Below, piece by piece: positions 7,462-15,952 of a stretch of DNA of 64,000 bases. The stretch's first letter is position 1. Each line of letters starts with the position of its first letter. A program made the translations under genes and the position numbers. The DNA comes from Paenibacillus sp. FSL H7-0357 (GTDB lineage Bacteria > Bacillota > Bacilli > Paenibacillales > Paenibacillaceae). A model generated the notes under the pieces. It was given only the letters and a program-made list of their open reading frames with translations, was not told the DNA's origin and ran no database searches. Location of the stretch: NCBI RefSeq assembly GCF_000758525.1, contig NZ_CP009241.1:7545501-7609500 (forward strand), read 5' to 3'.

Positions 7462-8853
7462 TCAGGCATCCATGGGATGTGATTCTGTACTGATTATTTT
7501 GCTGCTTCTTTCCCGCTTTCTCCGATTCGTCGAATACAAAACAAATAATAAAATAAACCATAACGGCGTCAATAATAAGGCCGGACGTGTTTCTTCAGCA
7601 AACAGCATAATAATGAGTATGATTGCAAACAACGCTAAGACTACATAATTAATAAATGGGGTGAACGGGGCTTTGAATTTTGACTTCGCCTGCAATTCCG
7701 GCTTTGTTTTCTTATACCGCAAATGGCAGATCAGAACGATACCCCAAACCCAGATGAAACAAATGGCACTGATGGTTGTCACGATTCCAAAAGCAGTCTC
7801 CGGAATCAGCTTACTCAAAAGAGCTCCCACGGACAACACAAGTGTGGAGATGAATAGAGCATTGCTTGGGACATGATTTCTATTCAGCTTTGCAAAATTG
7901 GCTGGAGCCTGGTCATTCCTGCTCAAATTATATAGAATCCGGCTTGTTGAGAACATTCCGCTGTTACAGGCAGACGCGGCTGAAGTTAATACGACAAAGT
8001 TAATAATTCCAGCAGCAATCGGTATCCCCACCAAACTAAACGTTTTAACAAAAGGACTTTCTGCCGGATTTAGTTCCGTCCATGCGTTGATGCATAACAA
8101 GGCGATAATGGCACCCACGTAGAAAAATAGAATTCTTAAAGGGATTTTATTAATAGCCGACGGGATGGTTTTTTCTGGATTGGATGTTTCGGCTGCCGAT
8201 ACCCCCACCAATTCTACACCGACAAAGGCAAACACAACCATTTGGAAGGAAAGTAGGAACCCTGAAACCCCGTTCGGGAATATCCCCCCATGTGACCAAA
8301 TATTACTGACAGTAACCGTTCCGTTAGCTGTTTTGAATCCAATCACCAGCAGGATTGCCCCGATAACAATCAACGCCAGAATAGTCACTACCTTGATTAA
8401 TGCAAACCAAAACTCCAATTCGCCAAAACTTTTTACAGTTAATAAATTGAGTCCTAATAAAATGATTAAACAAATGACGGCAGGGATCCATTGCGGGATA
8501 TCAAACCAATATTGTACATATACGCCAACAGCTATAATATCCGCCATAGCCGTCATGATCCAACAAAACCAATAGGTCCATCCGGTTACAAATGCTGCCC
8601 GCGGTCCAAGATAATCTTCAGCGATGTCTGTAAAAGATTGATAACCGGCTTTTGACAACAGGAGTTCTCCCAAGGCCCTCATAACAAAAAACACGGCAAT
8701 ACCCACGATTAAATAAGCAAAGATGATGGATGGTCCTGCGAGTTGTATAGCTTTACCTGATCCTAAAAACAATCCGGTCCCGATGGTCCCCCCAATTGCA
8801 ATGAGCTGAACATGCCGGTTCTCTAAATCTCTCTTTAGTTCTTGTGGTGCCAT
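7462..8853 (-). CDS. APC-family amino-acid permease, probably glycine/D-alanine/D-serine type
   Basis: A 463-residue inner-membrane symporter of the amino acid-polyamine-organocation superfamily with about 12 hydrophobic helices. The N-terminus carries the family consensus AIGGTIGTGLFLGSGKAIQLAGPS. The GLY/AAT subgroup marker FVGVELVGVSAAETSNPEKTIP appears in the middle of the protein, and NRRKRE precedes the C-terminus. It resembles CycA/AapA-type permeases, which carry glycine, D-alanine and D-serine. The glycine riboswitch in its leader supports glycine as a substrate. The start follows GGGGGAGTTTCAC. It is a single-gene unit with riboswitch and terminator control. Confidence 0.85.
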   Translation of the reverse strand: MAPQELKRDLENRHVQLIAIGGTIGTGLFLGSGKAIQLAGPSIIFAYLIVGIAVFFVMRALGELLLSKAGYQSFTDIAEDYLGPRAAFVTGWTYWFCWIMTAMADIIAVGVYVQYWFDIPQWIPAVICLIILLGLNLLTVKSFGELEFWFALIKVVTILALIVIGAILLVIGFKTANGTVTVSNIWSHGGIFPNGVSGFLLSFQMVVFAFVGVELVGVSAAETSNPEKTIPSAINKIPLRILFFYVGAIIALLCINAWTELNPAESPFVKTFSLVGIPIAAGIINFVVLTSAASACNSGMFSTSRILYNLSRNDQAPANFAKLNRNHVPSNALFISTLVLSVGALLSKLIPETAFGIVTTISAICFIWVWGIVLICHLRYKKTKPELQAKSKFKAPFTPFINYVVLALFAIILIIMLFAEETRPALLLTPLWFILLFVLYSTNRRKRERSSKIISTESHPMDA

Positions 8854-8916
8854 GTGAAACTCCCCCTCTACATCTAATAATTCTTTGTGAAATGATGAAC
8901 AAGTAAAAATGACAAT

Positions 8917-8946
8917 AAAAAAAGAGACTGGATGCGCTCCAATCTC
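8917..8946 (-). terminator. Leader terminator of the glycine riboswitch
   Basis: On the minus strand, GAGATTGGA pairs with TCCAGTCTC (9 bp, one G-U) around a GCGCA loop and is followed by seven T. It lies between the aptamer and the permease start, so it is the regulated expression platform. A second hairpin (TTATTCTGA/TCAGAATAA, about 8978-9003) sits between aptamer and terminator and may be the alternative structure or a degenerate second aptamer. Confidence 0.85.
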
Positions 8947-9017
8947 ACGGTCATAAGAATATTAAATAAAATACATTCATTATTCTGACGCTTATCAGAA
9001 TAACAAATGAATTATCC

Positions 9018-9100
9018 AGTACTCTTCTGTCCTTTTGCCTGAGATTGTGAACCCTTCGGCGCCGGGGAATCCCCACGGTCTCTCCAGAAGCTGCTCCTGC
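9018..9100 (-). promoter_or_regulatory. Glycine riboswitch, single recognisable aptamer
   Basis: Read on the minus strand, the leader contains the conserved aptamer blocks in order: CTGGAGAGACC, a GGGGATTCCCC stem, GGCGCCGAAGGGTT, ACAATCTCAGGC and AAAAGGACAG. This matches the gcvT-type glycine aptamer. Only one full aptamer is visible. The hairpin on its 3' side could be a vestigial partner. The downstream terminator suggests transcriptional control of the permease gene. Direction (on or off) is not readable, but off would be logical for an importer. Confidence 0.93.
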
Positions 9101-9214
9101 TATAGTGTGATCCATAGCATTCATAGCTTAGAAATTATTTGATTATAGGATCATAACTTCTTTTAAATATTTTTCAATACTAATCATAGTCAAAAGTTTT
9201 GTCAATAACATTAG

Positions 9215-10225
9215 TTACCACCGTGCTTCGCCAAAATAATTATGATAGGGCTTGAACGTTGCCAGCACTTCGTCTACCTTGCCCATTCGTTCCTCCAGGC
9301 TTCCCCGAAGTGTGATATAGGGAATCCGCCGCTCCTTCAAATCTGCAATAATTTGCTTATGGAAAATATGCCGCTTCTGATTCCCGCTGCGGTCCCATGT
9401 ATCCTCGTAAGGAATATCGTCGTCGCACAGGAAAAAAAGGTCGTACCGCTGTGCATTTTCCAGGGCGATCCGGGTTAAGCGTTCAGGGGCCCGGCCGTGG
9501 TAATCCAGGGCAAACATATAAGTGGTGATCGCATTGGTATCGACAAAAAGATATTTATCCGCTTGCAGTAAAGCCCGCTCTTCCCGCTCCATATGGCCGA
9601 CAGCAATTTCATCGAACGCCTCCAAGCCAATTCGGCGGTCCACCTGATGCTCCGTCCAATAATCGCGCCCGTATTCGCTCGCATAGGTTGTGCGATACCG
9701 CCGGGCCAACGCTTCGGTGATCGTGGATTTGCCGGTAGACATCGCTCCCACAAAAACCACTTTTGTTATTAAATCCCGATATACGCTATCGCTCACATAT
9801 TCCCGGTACTTGTAAGGATCCGAACGGACCATAGTAGCTGAAACCGGTACCTGCCCGCGGGCTTCATCCACCCGCCGGTCTACTGCGCCCAAAGCGATGC
9901 TCATGTGCTCTCCGTAAAACTCGCTGGAGTAGAAATGCGTCACTTGCTCGCCTTTCAGTAACTCCAGAATATATTGCTCCTCCCTTATCTCATGCTCCCG
10001 GTCGTTCGAATACCCGTCGGGACCGTCCCAGGCTTCAATCAGCCGCACCGCCGGGTAGAGCTTGCGAATCCAGTTGGCCCGGATATGCAGCGGGATCGGG
10101 GTCACCGTCGTCTCATAGATCACTACAATTAGTTCGTCGACCTCTTGCAGCGCCGTCTCGAACATGAACTGATGCCCTTTATGCAGCGGGGCAAACTTCC
10201 CGAGCGTCAAGCCAAGTCTCTTCAT
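9215..10225 (-). CDS. nadR: Bifunctional NMN adenylyltransferase / ribosylnicotinamide kinase (NadR type)
   Basis: A 336-residue cytosolic enzyme that phosphorylates nicotinamide riboside and adenylates NMN to NAD. The N-terminal nucleotidyltransferase domain (1-150) carries GKFAPLHKGH with the catalytic HxGH and the ATM-VRSDP loop (the ISGTxIR-equivalent TMVRSDPY) near 131. The C-terminal kinase domain has Walker A GAMSTGKST at 160-168 and VDTNAIT near 225. No N-terminal HTH is present, unlike enterobacterial NadR, so it is probably not a repressor. The start overlaps the pnuC stop by ATGA, which implies coupled translation of transporter and enzyme in one salvage operon. Confidence 0.93.
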   Translation of the reverse strand: MKRLGLTLGKFAPLHKGHQFMFETALQEVDELIVVIYETTVTPIPLHIRANWIRKLYPAVRLIEAWDGPDGYSNDREHEIREEQYILELLKGEQVTHFYSSEFYGEHMSIALGAVDRRVDEARGQVPVSATMVRSDPYKYREYVSDSVYRDLITKVVFVGAMSTGKSTITEALARRYRTTYASEYGRDYWTEHQVDRRIGLEAFDEIAVGHMEREERALLQADKYLFVDTNAITTYMFALDYHGRAPERLTRIALENAQRYDLFFLCDDDIPYEDTWDRSGNQKRHIFHKQIIADLKERRIPYITLRGSLEERMGKVDEVLATFKPYHNYFGEARW

Positions 10226-10905
10226 GCTGATACCTCCCTAGCGCCCTTGTTCCAATTGTAGTAGCCGTATACAGCGTTAACCAGATACGCGCTCCACATG
10301 ACGATCATCAGCAGGCCTTCACCGCTTCCCTCCAGCATTCGAATCACCCACAGCAGCACCGTGAACATATTGAGGACAATATAGACCAGCCATTGTTCCT
10401 TGAATCTTCGAACCATTAATAGAGTGGCGACAACGGATAACACCGTCGTAATGGCATCAATATAAGGCGAATTCTGCCCCGGTATGAACGATAGACCCAG
10501 GCCCAGCAGCAGGCTGCCTAATACGCAGACCGCCCCCACAAGGAGCAGACGCTTGAGCTCTAACTGACGCATGGACAGCTTGCCGTCAGTCCGGTTATTT
10601 TTCCACATGTAGAAGCCGACCACATTCATAGGAACAAAGAAAAGCAGATTTAGCATAACCTCTCCAAACAAACCGTTGACGTAAGCCAAGTACGCATAAC
10701 CAATGGTATTGTACATCCCAAACACATAACTCATCAGATTTCCCTTCGCCGCGAGCACCACACACAGCACCCCGGTGATAAAGACCGTAAATCCGAATAA
10801 AGAATCCTTAGAAATCACCGTAAACCCAACAGCAATTGAGGTAAACAAAACCAGCCAGGTCAATTCAAACAGGTTCCAACCGCCCCATGATTTATTCACT
10901 TGCAT
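10222..10905 (-). CDS. pnuC: Nicotinamide riboside transporter PnuC
   Basis: About 227 residues with seven predicted membrane helices. The family features GWNLFELTWLVLFT near the N-terminus, YVFGMYNTIGYAYLAYVNGLFGEV in mid-protein (given here as the helix 3 to 4 region) and the C-terminal WYI-like ... YGYYNWNKG are visible. It facilitates uptake of nicotinamide riboside, which the coupled NadR kinase traps. The open frame extends to 11088, but the ATG at 10905 right after AGAGGGG is preferred; an ATG at 10920 is possible. A short TAACA-TAT-TGTTA dyad at 10970-10982 could be an operator, but I cannot name its regulator. Confidence 0.9.
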   Translation of the reverse strand: MQVNKSWGGWNLFELTWLVLFTSIAVGFTVISKDSLFGFTVFITGVLCVVLAAKGNLMSYVFGMYNTIGYAYLAYVNGLFGEVMLNLLFFVPMNVVGFYMWKNNRTDGKLSMRQLELKRLLLVGAVCVLGSLLLGLGLSFIPGQNSPYIDAITTVLSVVATLLMVRRFKEQWLVYIVLNMFTVLLWVIRMLEGSGEGLLMIVMWSAYLVNAVYGYYNWNKGAREVSA

Positions 10906-11167
10906 CCCCTCTGCTTTCATCCGATTTGTGCACCATAAAGTTAGTTCACTCTTACTTTCAACTTGATAATAACATATTGTTAATATCATTGAAAGCAAAA
11001 ATGTACACTTGATGAATCGAATCTTCAAAAGGGAGGCTTCGTGCCTTGTGGCTGCTAATGTAACTGATAAGTTAATTCGTTTAACCACGCGGTCATTGAG
11101 GAGATTTTAAACCACAAGTTATAATTCAAGGGACTAGTCGAACTGATAAAAATTGGAGGGTATTCAA

Positions 11168-12196
11168 ATGAATATTGAGATCGGAAAAAAAATCAAAACC
11201 CTACGTTTACAAAAAGGAATGACTCAGGAAGAACTAGCAGCAAAACTGAATATGTCATCCCAAGCCATATCCAAGTGGGAAAACAACGTAACCATGCCAG
11301 ATATTCAAATTCTCCCTGAGTTATCTGTGATTTTAGGGGTTACAATTGATGAGCTATTCGCATTAACTGATGACACACATCTAGAGCGTATTGAAAATAT
11401 GATTAGTACCGAACATTTTATTTCCAAAGATGATTTTAATTATGCTGAACAATTTCTCAAAGAAAGGCTAACTAATGACGAAAAAAAGGCCCCATGTCTC
11501 ACATTGCTGGCTCAGTTACACATTCATCGTTCAGAGGAGCACCGTGAATTAGCTTCCCATTTTGCCAAGGAGGCCCTGTTATTAGATCCACATAAAAAAA
11601 GTAATCATAATGCTTTGCGGGATGCGGAGAATGGAGTCATTTTTGACTGGAACTATTCAAATCACCATAAACTTATAGAGTATTATAAAAATTTCGTGCC
11701 AAATCATCCAGATTACTGGCAGGGTTATGTATGGCTTATGAACCACTTACTTGCAGATGGCAGATGTGCTGAAGCTAAAGAAACTCTAGAAGGATTGAAC
11801 AAAATCCATCCAGGTTATTTATATCAATTATATGGAGGACTGATCTGCAAGGAAGAAGGCAACCTTTCTCAGGCATTAGTTCTTTGGGAGCAGATGACGG
11901 ATCTGTATCCTGATGAATGGCGTACGTGGTCCTTTAGGGGAGACTGCATGGCGAAACTGTGCAAATACGACGAAGCCATCGAATATTACACCAAAGGATA
12001 CGAACTACAACCCAATCCCAAATATATAGATGCATTGATAGCAATTTCACATATATATGAGATTCAAGGAGAATATGATAAAGCTATTGAGAAGCTTCAA
12101 GAAATCATCGAACAATTGGAAAGTAATTGGGAAATCACAGAGGGTAAGGCAGTTGATTTTTATGCAAGAGAAATAGAATATTTCAAGAAACTGTAA
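11168..12196 (+). CDS. XRE-family regulator with C-terminal TPR-like repeats
   Basis: A 342-residue protein. The N-terminal Cro/CI helix-turn-helix (residues 5-60, KIKTLRLQKGMTQEELAAKL ... SQAISKWEN) is followed by about 270 residues of helical repeats, including a clear TPR pair late in the protein (YDEAIEYYTKGYELQPN and YDKAIEKLQEI). Such HTH-TPR regulators often bind peptides or partner proteins. The ATG at 11168 is chosen because GGAGGG lies 8 bases upstream; a TTG at 11153 is inside the Shine-Dalgarno region. Its target is unknown. It is convergent with the histidine kinase gene at 12331. Confidence 0.85.
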   Translation: MNIEIGKKIKTLRLQKGMTQEELAAKLNMSSQAISKWENNVTMPDIQILPELSVILGVTIDELFALTDDTHLERIENMISTEHFISKDDFNYAEQFLKERLTNDEKKAPCLTLLAQLHIHRSEEHRELASHFAKEALLLDPHKKSNHNALRDAENGVIFDWNYSNHHKLIEYYKNFVPNHPDYWQGYVWLMNHLLADGRCAEAKETLEGLNKIHPGYLYQLYGGLICKEEGNLSQALVLWEQMTDLYPDEWRTWSFRGDCMAKLCKYDEAIEYYTKGYELQPNPKYIDALIAISHIYEIQGEYDKAIEKLQEIIEQLESNWEITEGKAVDFYAREIEYFKKL

Positions 12197-12280
12197 GTAA
12201 AGTGGCATAAACGACTAGCCCATCAATTACACCGCTTCCCCTGCTATATTATGGGGTGGATTTCAATTCTGTTCACGAAA

Positions 12281-12314
12281 AGCCAATCAATGGAGCTGGC
12301 TCCATTGATTGGCT
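12281..12314. terminator. Perfect 16-bp hairpin between convergent genes
   Basis: AGCCAATCAATGGAGC and its exact complement are separated by TG. On the minus strand it is followed by TTTT, so it best terminates the four-gene AMP-type operon; on the plus strand it could stop read-through from the XRE-TPR gene. Confidence 0.7.
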
Positions 12315-12330
12315 AATTCGGTGCCCGTGA

Positions 12331-13227
12331 TCACAGCTTCCAGCGGCAGGTCATCTTTAAGTTGCCCCCGTGCAGCTCCGCGGTCAGCGTTCCGTTCATC
12401 TTGTCCATTAGACTTTTGGCGATAGAAAGACCAAGTCCCGATCCTTGGCCGGATCGGGTGCGGTCGACCGTGTAGAAGCGGTCAAATAGCAGCCTCACAT
12501 CAATATCGGATAATTCCTTCGCTTCGTTAATGATCGTAAACTCGGCAATCTCAGGCTGTTGCTGGAAGCAGATTTTCACATGACCGGTCGCATGCTTGAT
12601 AGTATTGGTAAGCAAATTCTCAACGACCCTCCGCACGGCTGATTCGTCGGCATATACGGCTACCTCTCCCTCCGGCATCCGAATGTCCGGCGTAATGTCC
12701 CGCTCGTTGAACCGGTCGTAGAAACCGACCAGGATGTCTGACAGGAGGACAGTCATTCCGATCCGCTCAGTCTTAAGCTGATAATCGGAAGATTCAATTA
12801 GGGATAACTCGAAGAAGTCGTTCAATAGTGCTTGCAGCCGTCTCGTGCGATTTTTAACAATGCTGAGGTATTCGTGCTTCTCCTCAGGCGTGATAGGCTC
12901 TGCTTCCAGCAGTTGAATATAGCCAAATATGGAGGTGAGCGGAGTACGGATATCATGGGAGATGTTCGCAATCGCCTGCCGCAGCTCATTCTCGGTTCGT
13001 CTTCTGCGGGCCTCCGCGTCGACTACGAGATCGGACTGGCGATTAATTTGACCTGCAAGTCTTTCGAGCCTCTGGTCGAATAGAGTCACGTCTATTTTTT
13101 TGCCGGTTGTCCGTTCATTATAGTGGCGCAGCTGCTCCGTCATCCGCCCCAGCTCCCGCCTCATCAGCAGCAGATGGGCAAGCAGGAGAACCGCCACCGT
13201 AACCGATATGAGCGTTATGATAAACAA
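12331..13227 (-). CDS. Sensor histidine kinase of an AMP-type ABC/two-component module
   Basis: About 298 residues from a TTG at 13227 after GAGAGGGGCGGGAGAG; no in-frame ATG is available nearby and the frame upstream overlaps the permease gene. It has a single N-terminal membrane helix (residues 2-22), almost no extracellular part, a helical linker, then HisKA with the phospho-acceptor in NISHDIRTPLTS and an HATPase domain (N-box ENLLTNTIKHA, GSGLGLSIAK). A kinase this short outside the membrane cannot easily bind a ligand itself. By analogy to BceS-type kinases it may sense through its ABC transporter (inference). It is the last gene of the operon RR-ATPase-permease-kinase. Confidence 0.85.
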   Translation of the reverse strand: MFIITLISVTVAVLLLAHLLLMRRELGRMTEQLRHYNERTTGKKIDVTLFDQRLERLAGQINRQSDLVVDAEARRRRTENELRQAIANISHDIRTPLTSIFGYIQLLEAEPITPEEKHEYLSIVKNRTRRLQALLNDFFELSLIESSDYQLKTERIGMTVLLSDILVGFYDRFNERDITPDIRMPEGEVAVYADESAVRRVVENLLTNTIKHATGHVKICFQQQPEIAEFTIINEAKELSDIDVRLLFDRFYTVDRTRSGQGSGLGLSIAKSLMDKMNGTLTAELHGGNLKMTCRWKL

Positions 13228-13249
13228 GACTCTCCCGCCCCTCTCATTA

Positions 13250-14011
13250 TTATTTAATTTCTTTTCTGCGGAACACGAGAATACCGAGTAGCGCGGATAC
13301 GACAATCGTCAGCACTGGCACGAGCAGGAGCGCTGGCAGATCGCCGCTGGCAATACTGGGCTTGCCGATATCGTTCATCAGCTTGAAGATAGAATAATCA
13401 TACACTGTAGTAAAGAAAGGGATGTACTCACCCAAGCCCCCCAAAATCGTATCAATCATTAGGAAGAAAATCATCGAGAAGCCGATCGTTTTGCCGCTTT
13501 CGGTGAACACGGCAGTGAACAGCGCCCCGATCGCCGCATAGCCTGCAGTGTACAGTAGTGTCAGTCCTAGGGCCCGCGGTATGAAGGACGCGTCAAACCC
13601 CTCCGGCAAATGGCCGAAACCTGAAAGCAGGGAAACTTCGGTCGTGCTTACGATCGGGAATACCAGAGAGATAGCCATGGCTCCGACCGAGAATCCGATC
13701 AGCTTGGCGGTGAACAGCCGCCCTCTATCGTTGCCCGACGATGCGATCGTCTTCATGACACCCGTCGCATATTCATTGGCGATGAAGAATCCGGCCAGCG
13801 CTGCTACGCCGAATTTGATCAGATAGGCATTGCTTGCAATAAACTGAATCAGAAATTCGGCTCCTGTGAACTGCGGCTCTCCACTCGACTTATGGTCAAA
13901 GTAGTAGAGCAGTGGATAGGCCAATGAAAGAATGGCGGTTATTAGCAGCAGCACGCGGAACGACCTGTCCTTACGCAGCTTGAACAGCTCGGATCTAATC
14001 AGATTATACAT
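13250..14011 (-). CDS. ABC-2 permease of an AMP-type export/resistance module
   Basis: A 253-residue membrane protein with about six helices, starting MYNLIRSELFKLRKDRSFRV. That N-terminal amphipathic stretch is typical of BcrB/LanE-like permeases of peptide-antibiotic transporters. It overlaps the ATPase stop (14004) by 8 bases, implying coupling; an in-frame GTG at 14020 is less likely because the GGGGGTG block fits the ATG better. It probably moves a cationic or cyclic peptide, or otherwise clears it from the membrane. The exact substrate is unknown. Confidence 0.8.
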   Translation of the reverse strand: MYNLIRSELFKLRKDRSFRVLLLITAILSLAYPLLYYFDHKSSGEPQFTGAEFLIQFIASNAYLIKFGVAALAGFFIANEYATGVMKTIASSGNDRGRLFTAKLIGFSVGAMAISLVFPIVSTTEVSLLSGFGHLPEGFDASFIPRALGLTLLYTAGYAAIGALFTAVFTESGKTIGFSMIFFLMIDTILGGLGEYIPFFTTVYDYSIFKLMNDIGKPSIASGDLPALLLVPVLTIVVSALLGILVFRRKEIK

Positions 14012-14927
14012 GCCCGGCACCCCCGATCCGCTTCATGAAATAGCTCTCCAGGTCTTCGCCCATCGGCATAAACTGCTCAATTTCCAGACCTGCGGAGAAT
14101 AGCGTCGAAGATACTTTACCTGGCTGTTCGATATTGCCAAACAGCTTAATCGCGCCATCGGGCATCACTTCGAAATCATTCGTGCGGAGTTCGTTTTGAA
14201 TAACCGTTGCCGCCTTGTCAGGATCATCTGCTTTAATAAACACGTATTGCTGGCATTTATCATTCAATTCCTGAGCAGTGAGCTGCTCCAGCAACTTGCC
14301 GTTATGAATGATGCCGTAATGGCTTGCCAGCAAATGCAGTTCGCTCAGAATGTGGCTGGAGATCAGAATCGTTATCCCTCGTTCGTGGTTAAGCTGCTTG
14401 AGCAGCTCGCGCATTTCGATGACGCTCATCGGATCGAGCCCATTGGTCGGCTCGTCCAGAATTAGAAATTCCGGATCGCTTAGCATTGCGATTGCCAGAC
14501 CCAGCCGCTGCTTCATGCCAAGCGAGAAATTCTTCACTTTCTTCCTGCCTGTTCCCTGCAATCTGACCAATTCCAGCATCCTTGGGACGCAGTCTTTGCC
14601 GGGGATGCCCCGGAGGAGCCGGTTCACCTCCAGATTCTCGGCGGCGGTCATGTGGGGAAACAACGAGGGGCTCTCGATAATCAGACCCATCCGCTTACGG
14701 GCCTGGGTCAACGCCCGCTCGTCGCTCGCGCCGAACAGCGCAATACTTCCGCCAGACGGAAAAGCTAGTCCGGTAACGATGCGCATCAGCGTCGATTTCC
14801 CGGCTCCGTTCTGCCCAATAAAGCCATATATGGAGCCTTTGCGGATAGATAAATTCACTTTATCCAGCGCTACGCTGCCTTTGAACTTCTTAGACAATTG
14901 ATTCGTCTGCAATACATATTCACTCAT
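14004..14927 (-). CDS. ABC ATPase, bacitracin/lantibiotic-resistance type (BcrA-like)
   Basis: A 307-residue ATPase beginning MSEYVLQTNQLSKKFKG. Walker A GQNGAGKST is near residue 40, the signature NFSLGMKQRLG near 135, Walker B FLILDEPTNGLD near 157 and the switch SSHILSE near 190. The roughly 90-residue C-terminal extension is typical of BcrA/SpaF-like proteins. The ATG at 14927 is preceded by GGGAGG at an acceptable distance. It partners the permease that overlaps its end and belongs to the four-gene operon headed by the response regulator at 15703. Confidence 0.85.
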   Translation of the reverse strand: MSEYVLQTNQLSKKFKGSVALDKVNLSIRKGSIYGFIGQNGAGKSTLMRIVTGLAFPSGGSIALFGASDERALTQARKRMGLIIESPSLFPHMTAAENLEVNRLLRGIPGKDCVPRMLELVRLQGTGRKKVKNFSLGMKQRLGLAIAMLSDPEFLILDEPTNGLDPMSVIEMRELLKQLNHERGITILISSHILSELHLLASHYGIIHNGKLLEQLTAQELNDKCQQYVFIKADDPDKAATVIQNELRTNDFEVMPDGAIKLFGNIEQPGKVSSTLFSAGLEIEQFMPMGEDLESYFMKRIGGAGHV

Positions 14928-15010
14928 TGTAGTCTTGGCCTCCCTTATGTGATAGACCAAGTATAGAAACGAAAACTTAAGAGGAGCTAAAGCCAATCCT
15001 TAAGAATGTC

Positions 15011-15703
15011 TTAAGGCTTTAGCCGATAGCCCATGCCCCATACCGTCTCGATAAATTCGCTGCCGGGCGCAGCCTTCGCAAGCTTGCTCCGCAAATTGCT
15101 CATATGGACGTTGACCGTATTGTCATCTCCGTAATATGGCTCATCCCATACGCTTTCGTATAGATTCGCTTTCGTGAATACCTTTTTCGGTGCCGATAGA
15201 AGCAATGTGAGAATCTCATACTCCCGGGCGGTCAACGCAACCTCTATCCCCTCTGCCGTCACCGTTTTGGAATCGTGGTCAAGCACAAGTCCCTTATGCT
15301 GCAGCACGCTCAAAACAGCCGGCGGAGCAATCTGCGCAAACCGGCGCAGATGGGAATCGATTCGCGCCGAGACTTCCTCGATATCGAAAGGTTTCGTAAT
15401 GAAGTCGTCCGCACCCCCGCGTAGCGCTGACACTTTGGTCTGCTGCTCACCCTTGGCCGAAATGATAATGACTGGCACGCCTCCCCGCAAGCGGATCCAT
15501 TTAAGCAGCTCCTCGCCCGTCATTCCCGGCAGCATCAAATCTAGCAATACCATGCTCCATTCCCGTTGCTCCAGATAGAGCAGCGCCTCCGTTCCGGAAA
15601 AGGCAGGCTGTGGCACATAACCGCTTTTTCGAATAATGCTGCACAGCAGCCGGCTGATGTCATTGTCGTCCTCGGCCACGAGAATATTTATTGAATTATC
15701 CAT
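15011..15703 (-). CDS. OmpR-family response regulator
   Basis: A 230-residue regulator. The receiver domain (5-120) has acidic pocket EDD, phospho-acceptor aspartate in VLLDLMLPG, ISAKG and the KPF lysine. The winged-helix domain (130-228) has LTAREYEILTLLL and YYGDDNTVNVHMSNLRSKL. It heads the operon RR-ATPase-permease-kinase and most likely activates it in response to a peptide antibiotic, working with the single-helix kinase at its end. The start is an ATG after AAGGAGAAAAA. Confidence 0.9.
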   Translation of the reverse strand: MDNSINILVAEDDNDISRLLCSIIRKSGYVPQPAFSGTEALLYLEQREWSMVLLDLMLPGMTGEELLKWIRLRGGVPVIIISAKGEQQTKVSALRGGADDFITKPFDIEEVSARIDSHLRRFAQIAPPAVLSVLQHKGLVLDHDSKTVTAEGIEVALTAREYEILTLLLSAPKKVFTKANLYESVWDEPYYGDDNTVNVHMSNLRSKLAKAAPGSEFIETVWGMGYRLKP

Positions 15704-15854
15704 TTTTTCTCCTTGTTTTATCCTTAATCGCCTGTCATTTAGATGTTCTATAGCCTATATGATAGTCGATTTTTACCTCTATTTCCAGAATAGCCTTCCT
15801 GATGCGGCCCTTTCGGTGTTCGCTGGAATCCGGTGGTTTTTTATGCTATTCAAA

Positions 15855-15870
15855 TGTTCCACGTGGAAAT
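15855..15870. promoter_or_regulatory. parS-like ParB binding palindrome
   Basis: The sequence TGTTCCACGTGGAAAT matches 14 of 16 positions of the TGTTCCACGTGGAACA form of parS, including the perfect 12-bp core TTCCACGTGGAA. It is intergenic between the response regulator and the SUKH remnant. A chance CACGTG palindrome cannot be excluded. Confidence 0.4.
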
Positions 15871-15952
15871 TCGACTCCGCTGTGATGAACATGAAAAAGA
15901 ACAACCGAGCCCGGTTTTTTCGGCCATAATACAATCTACCCGCCTCATAAAT

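Noticed and set aside
10970..10982. TAACA-TAT-TGTTA dyad upstream of pnuC as a NiaR or NadQ operator
   Set aside because: It is too short and AT-rich to assign to a known NAD regulator; mentioned only as a possible site.
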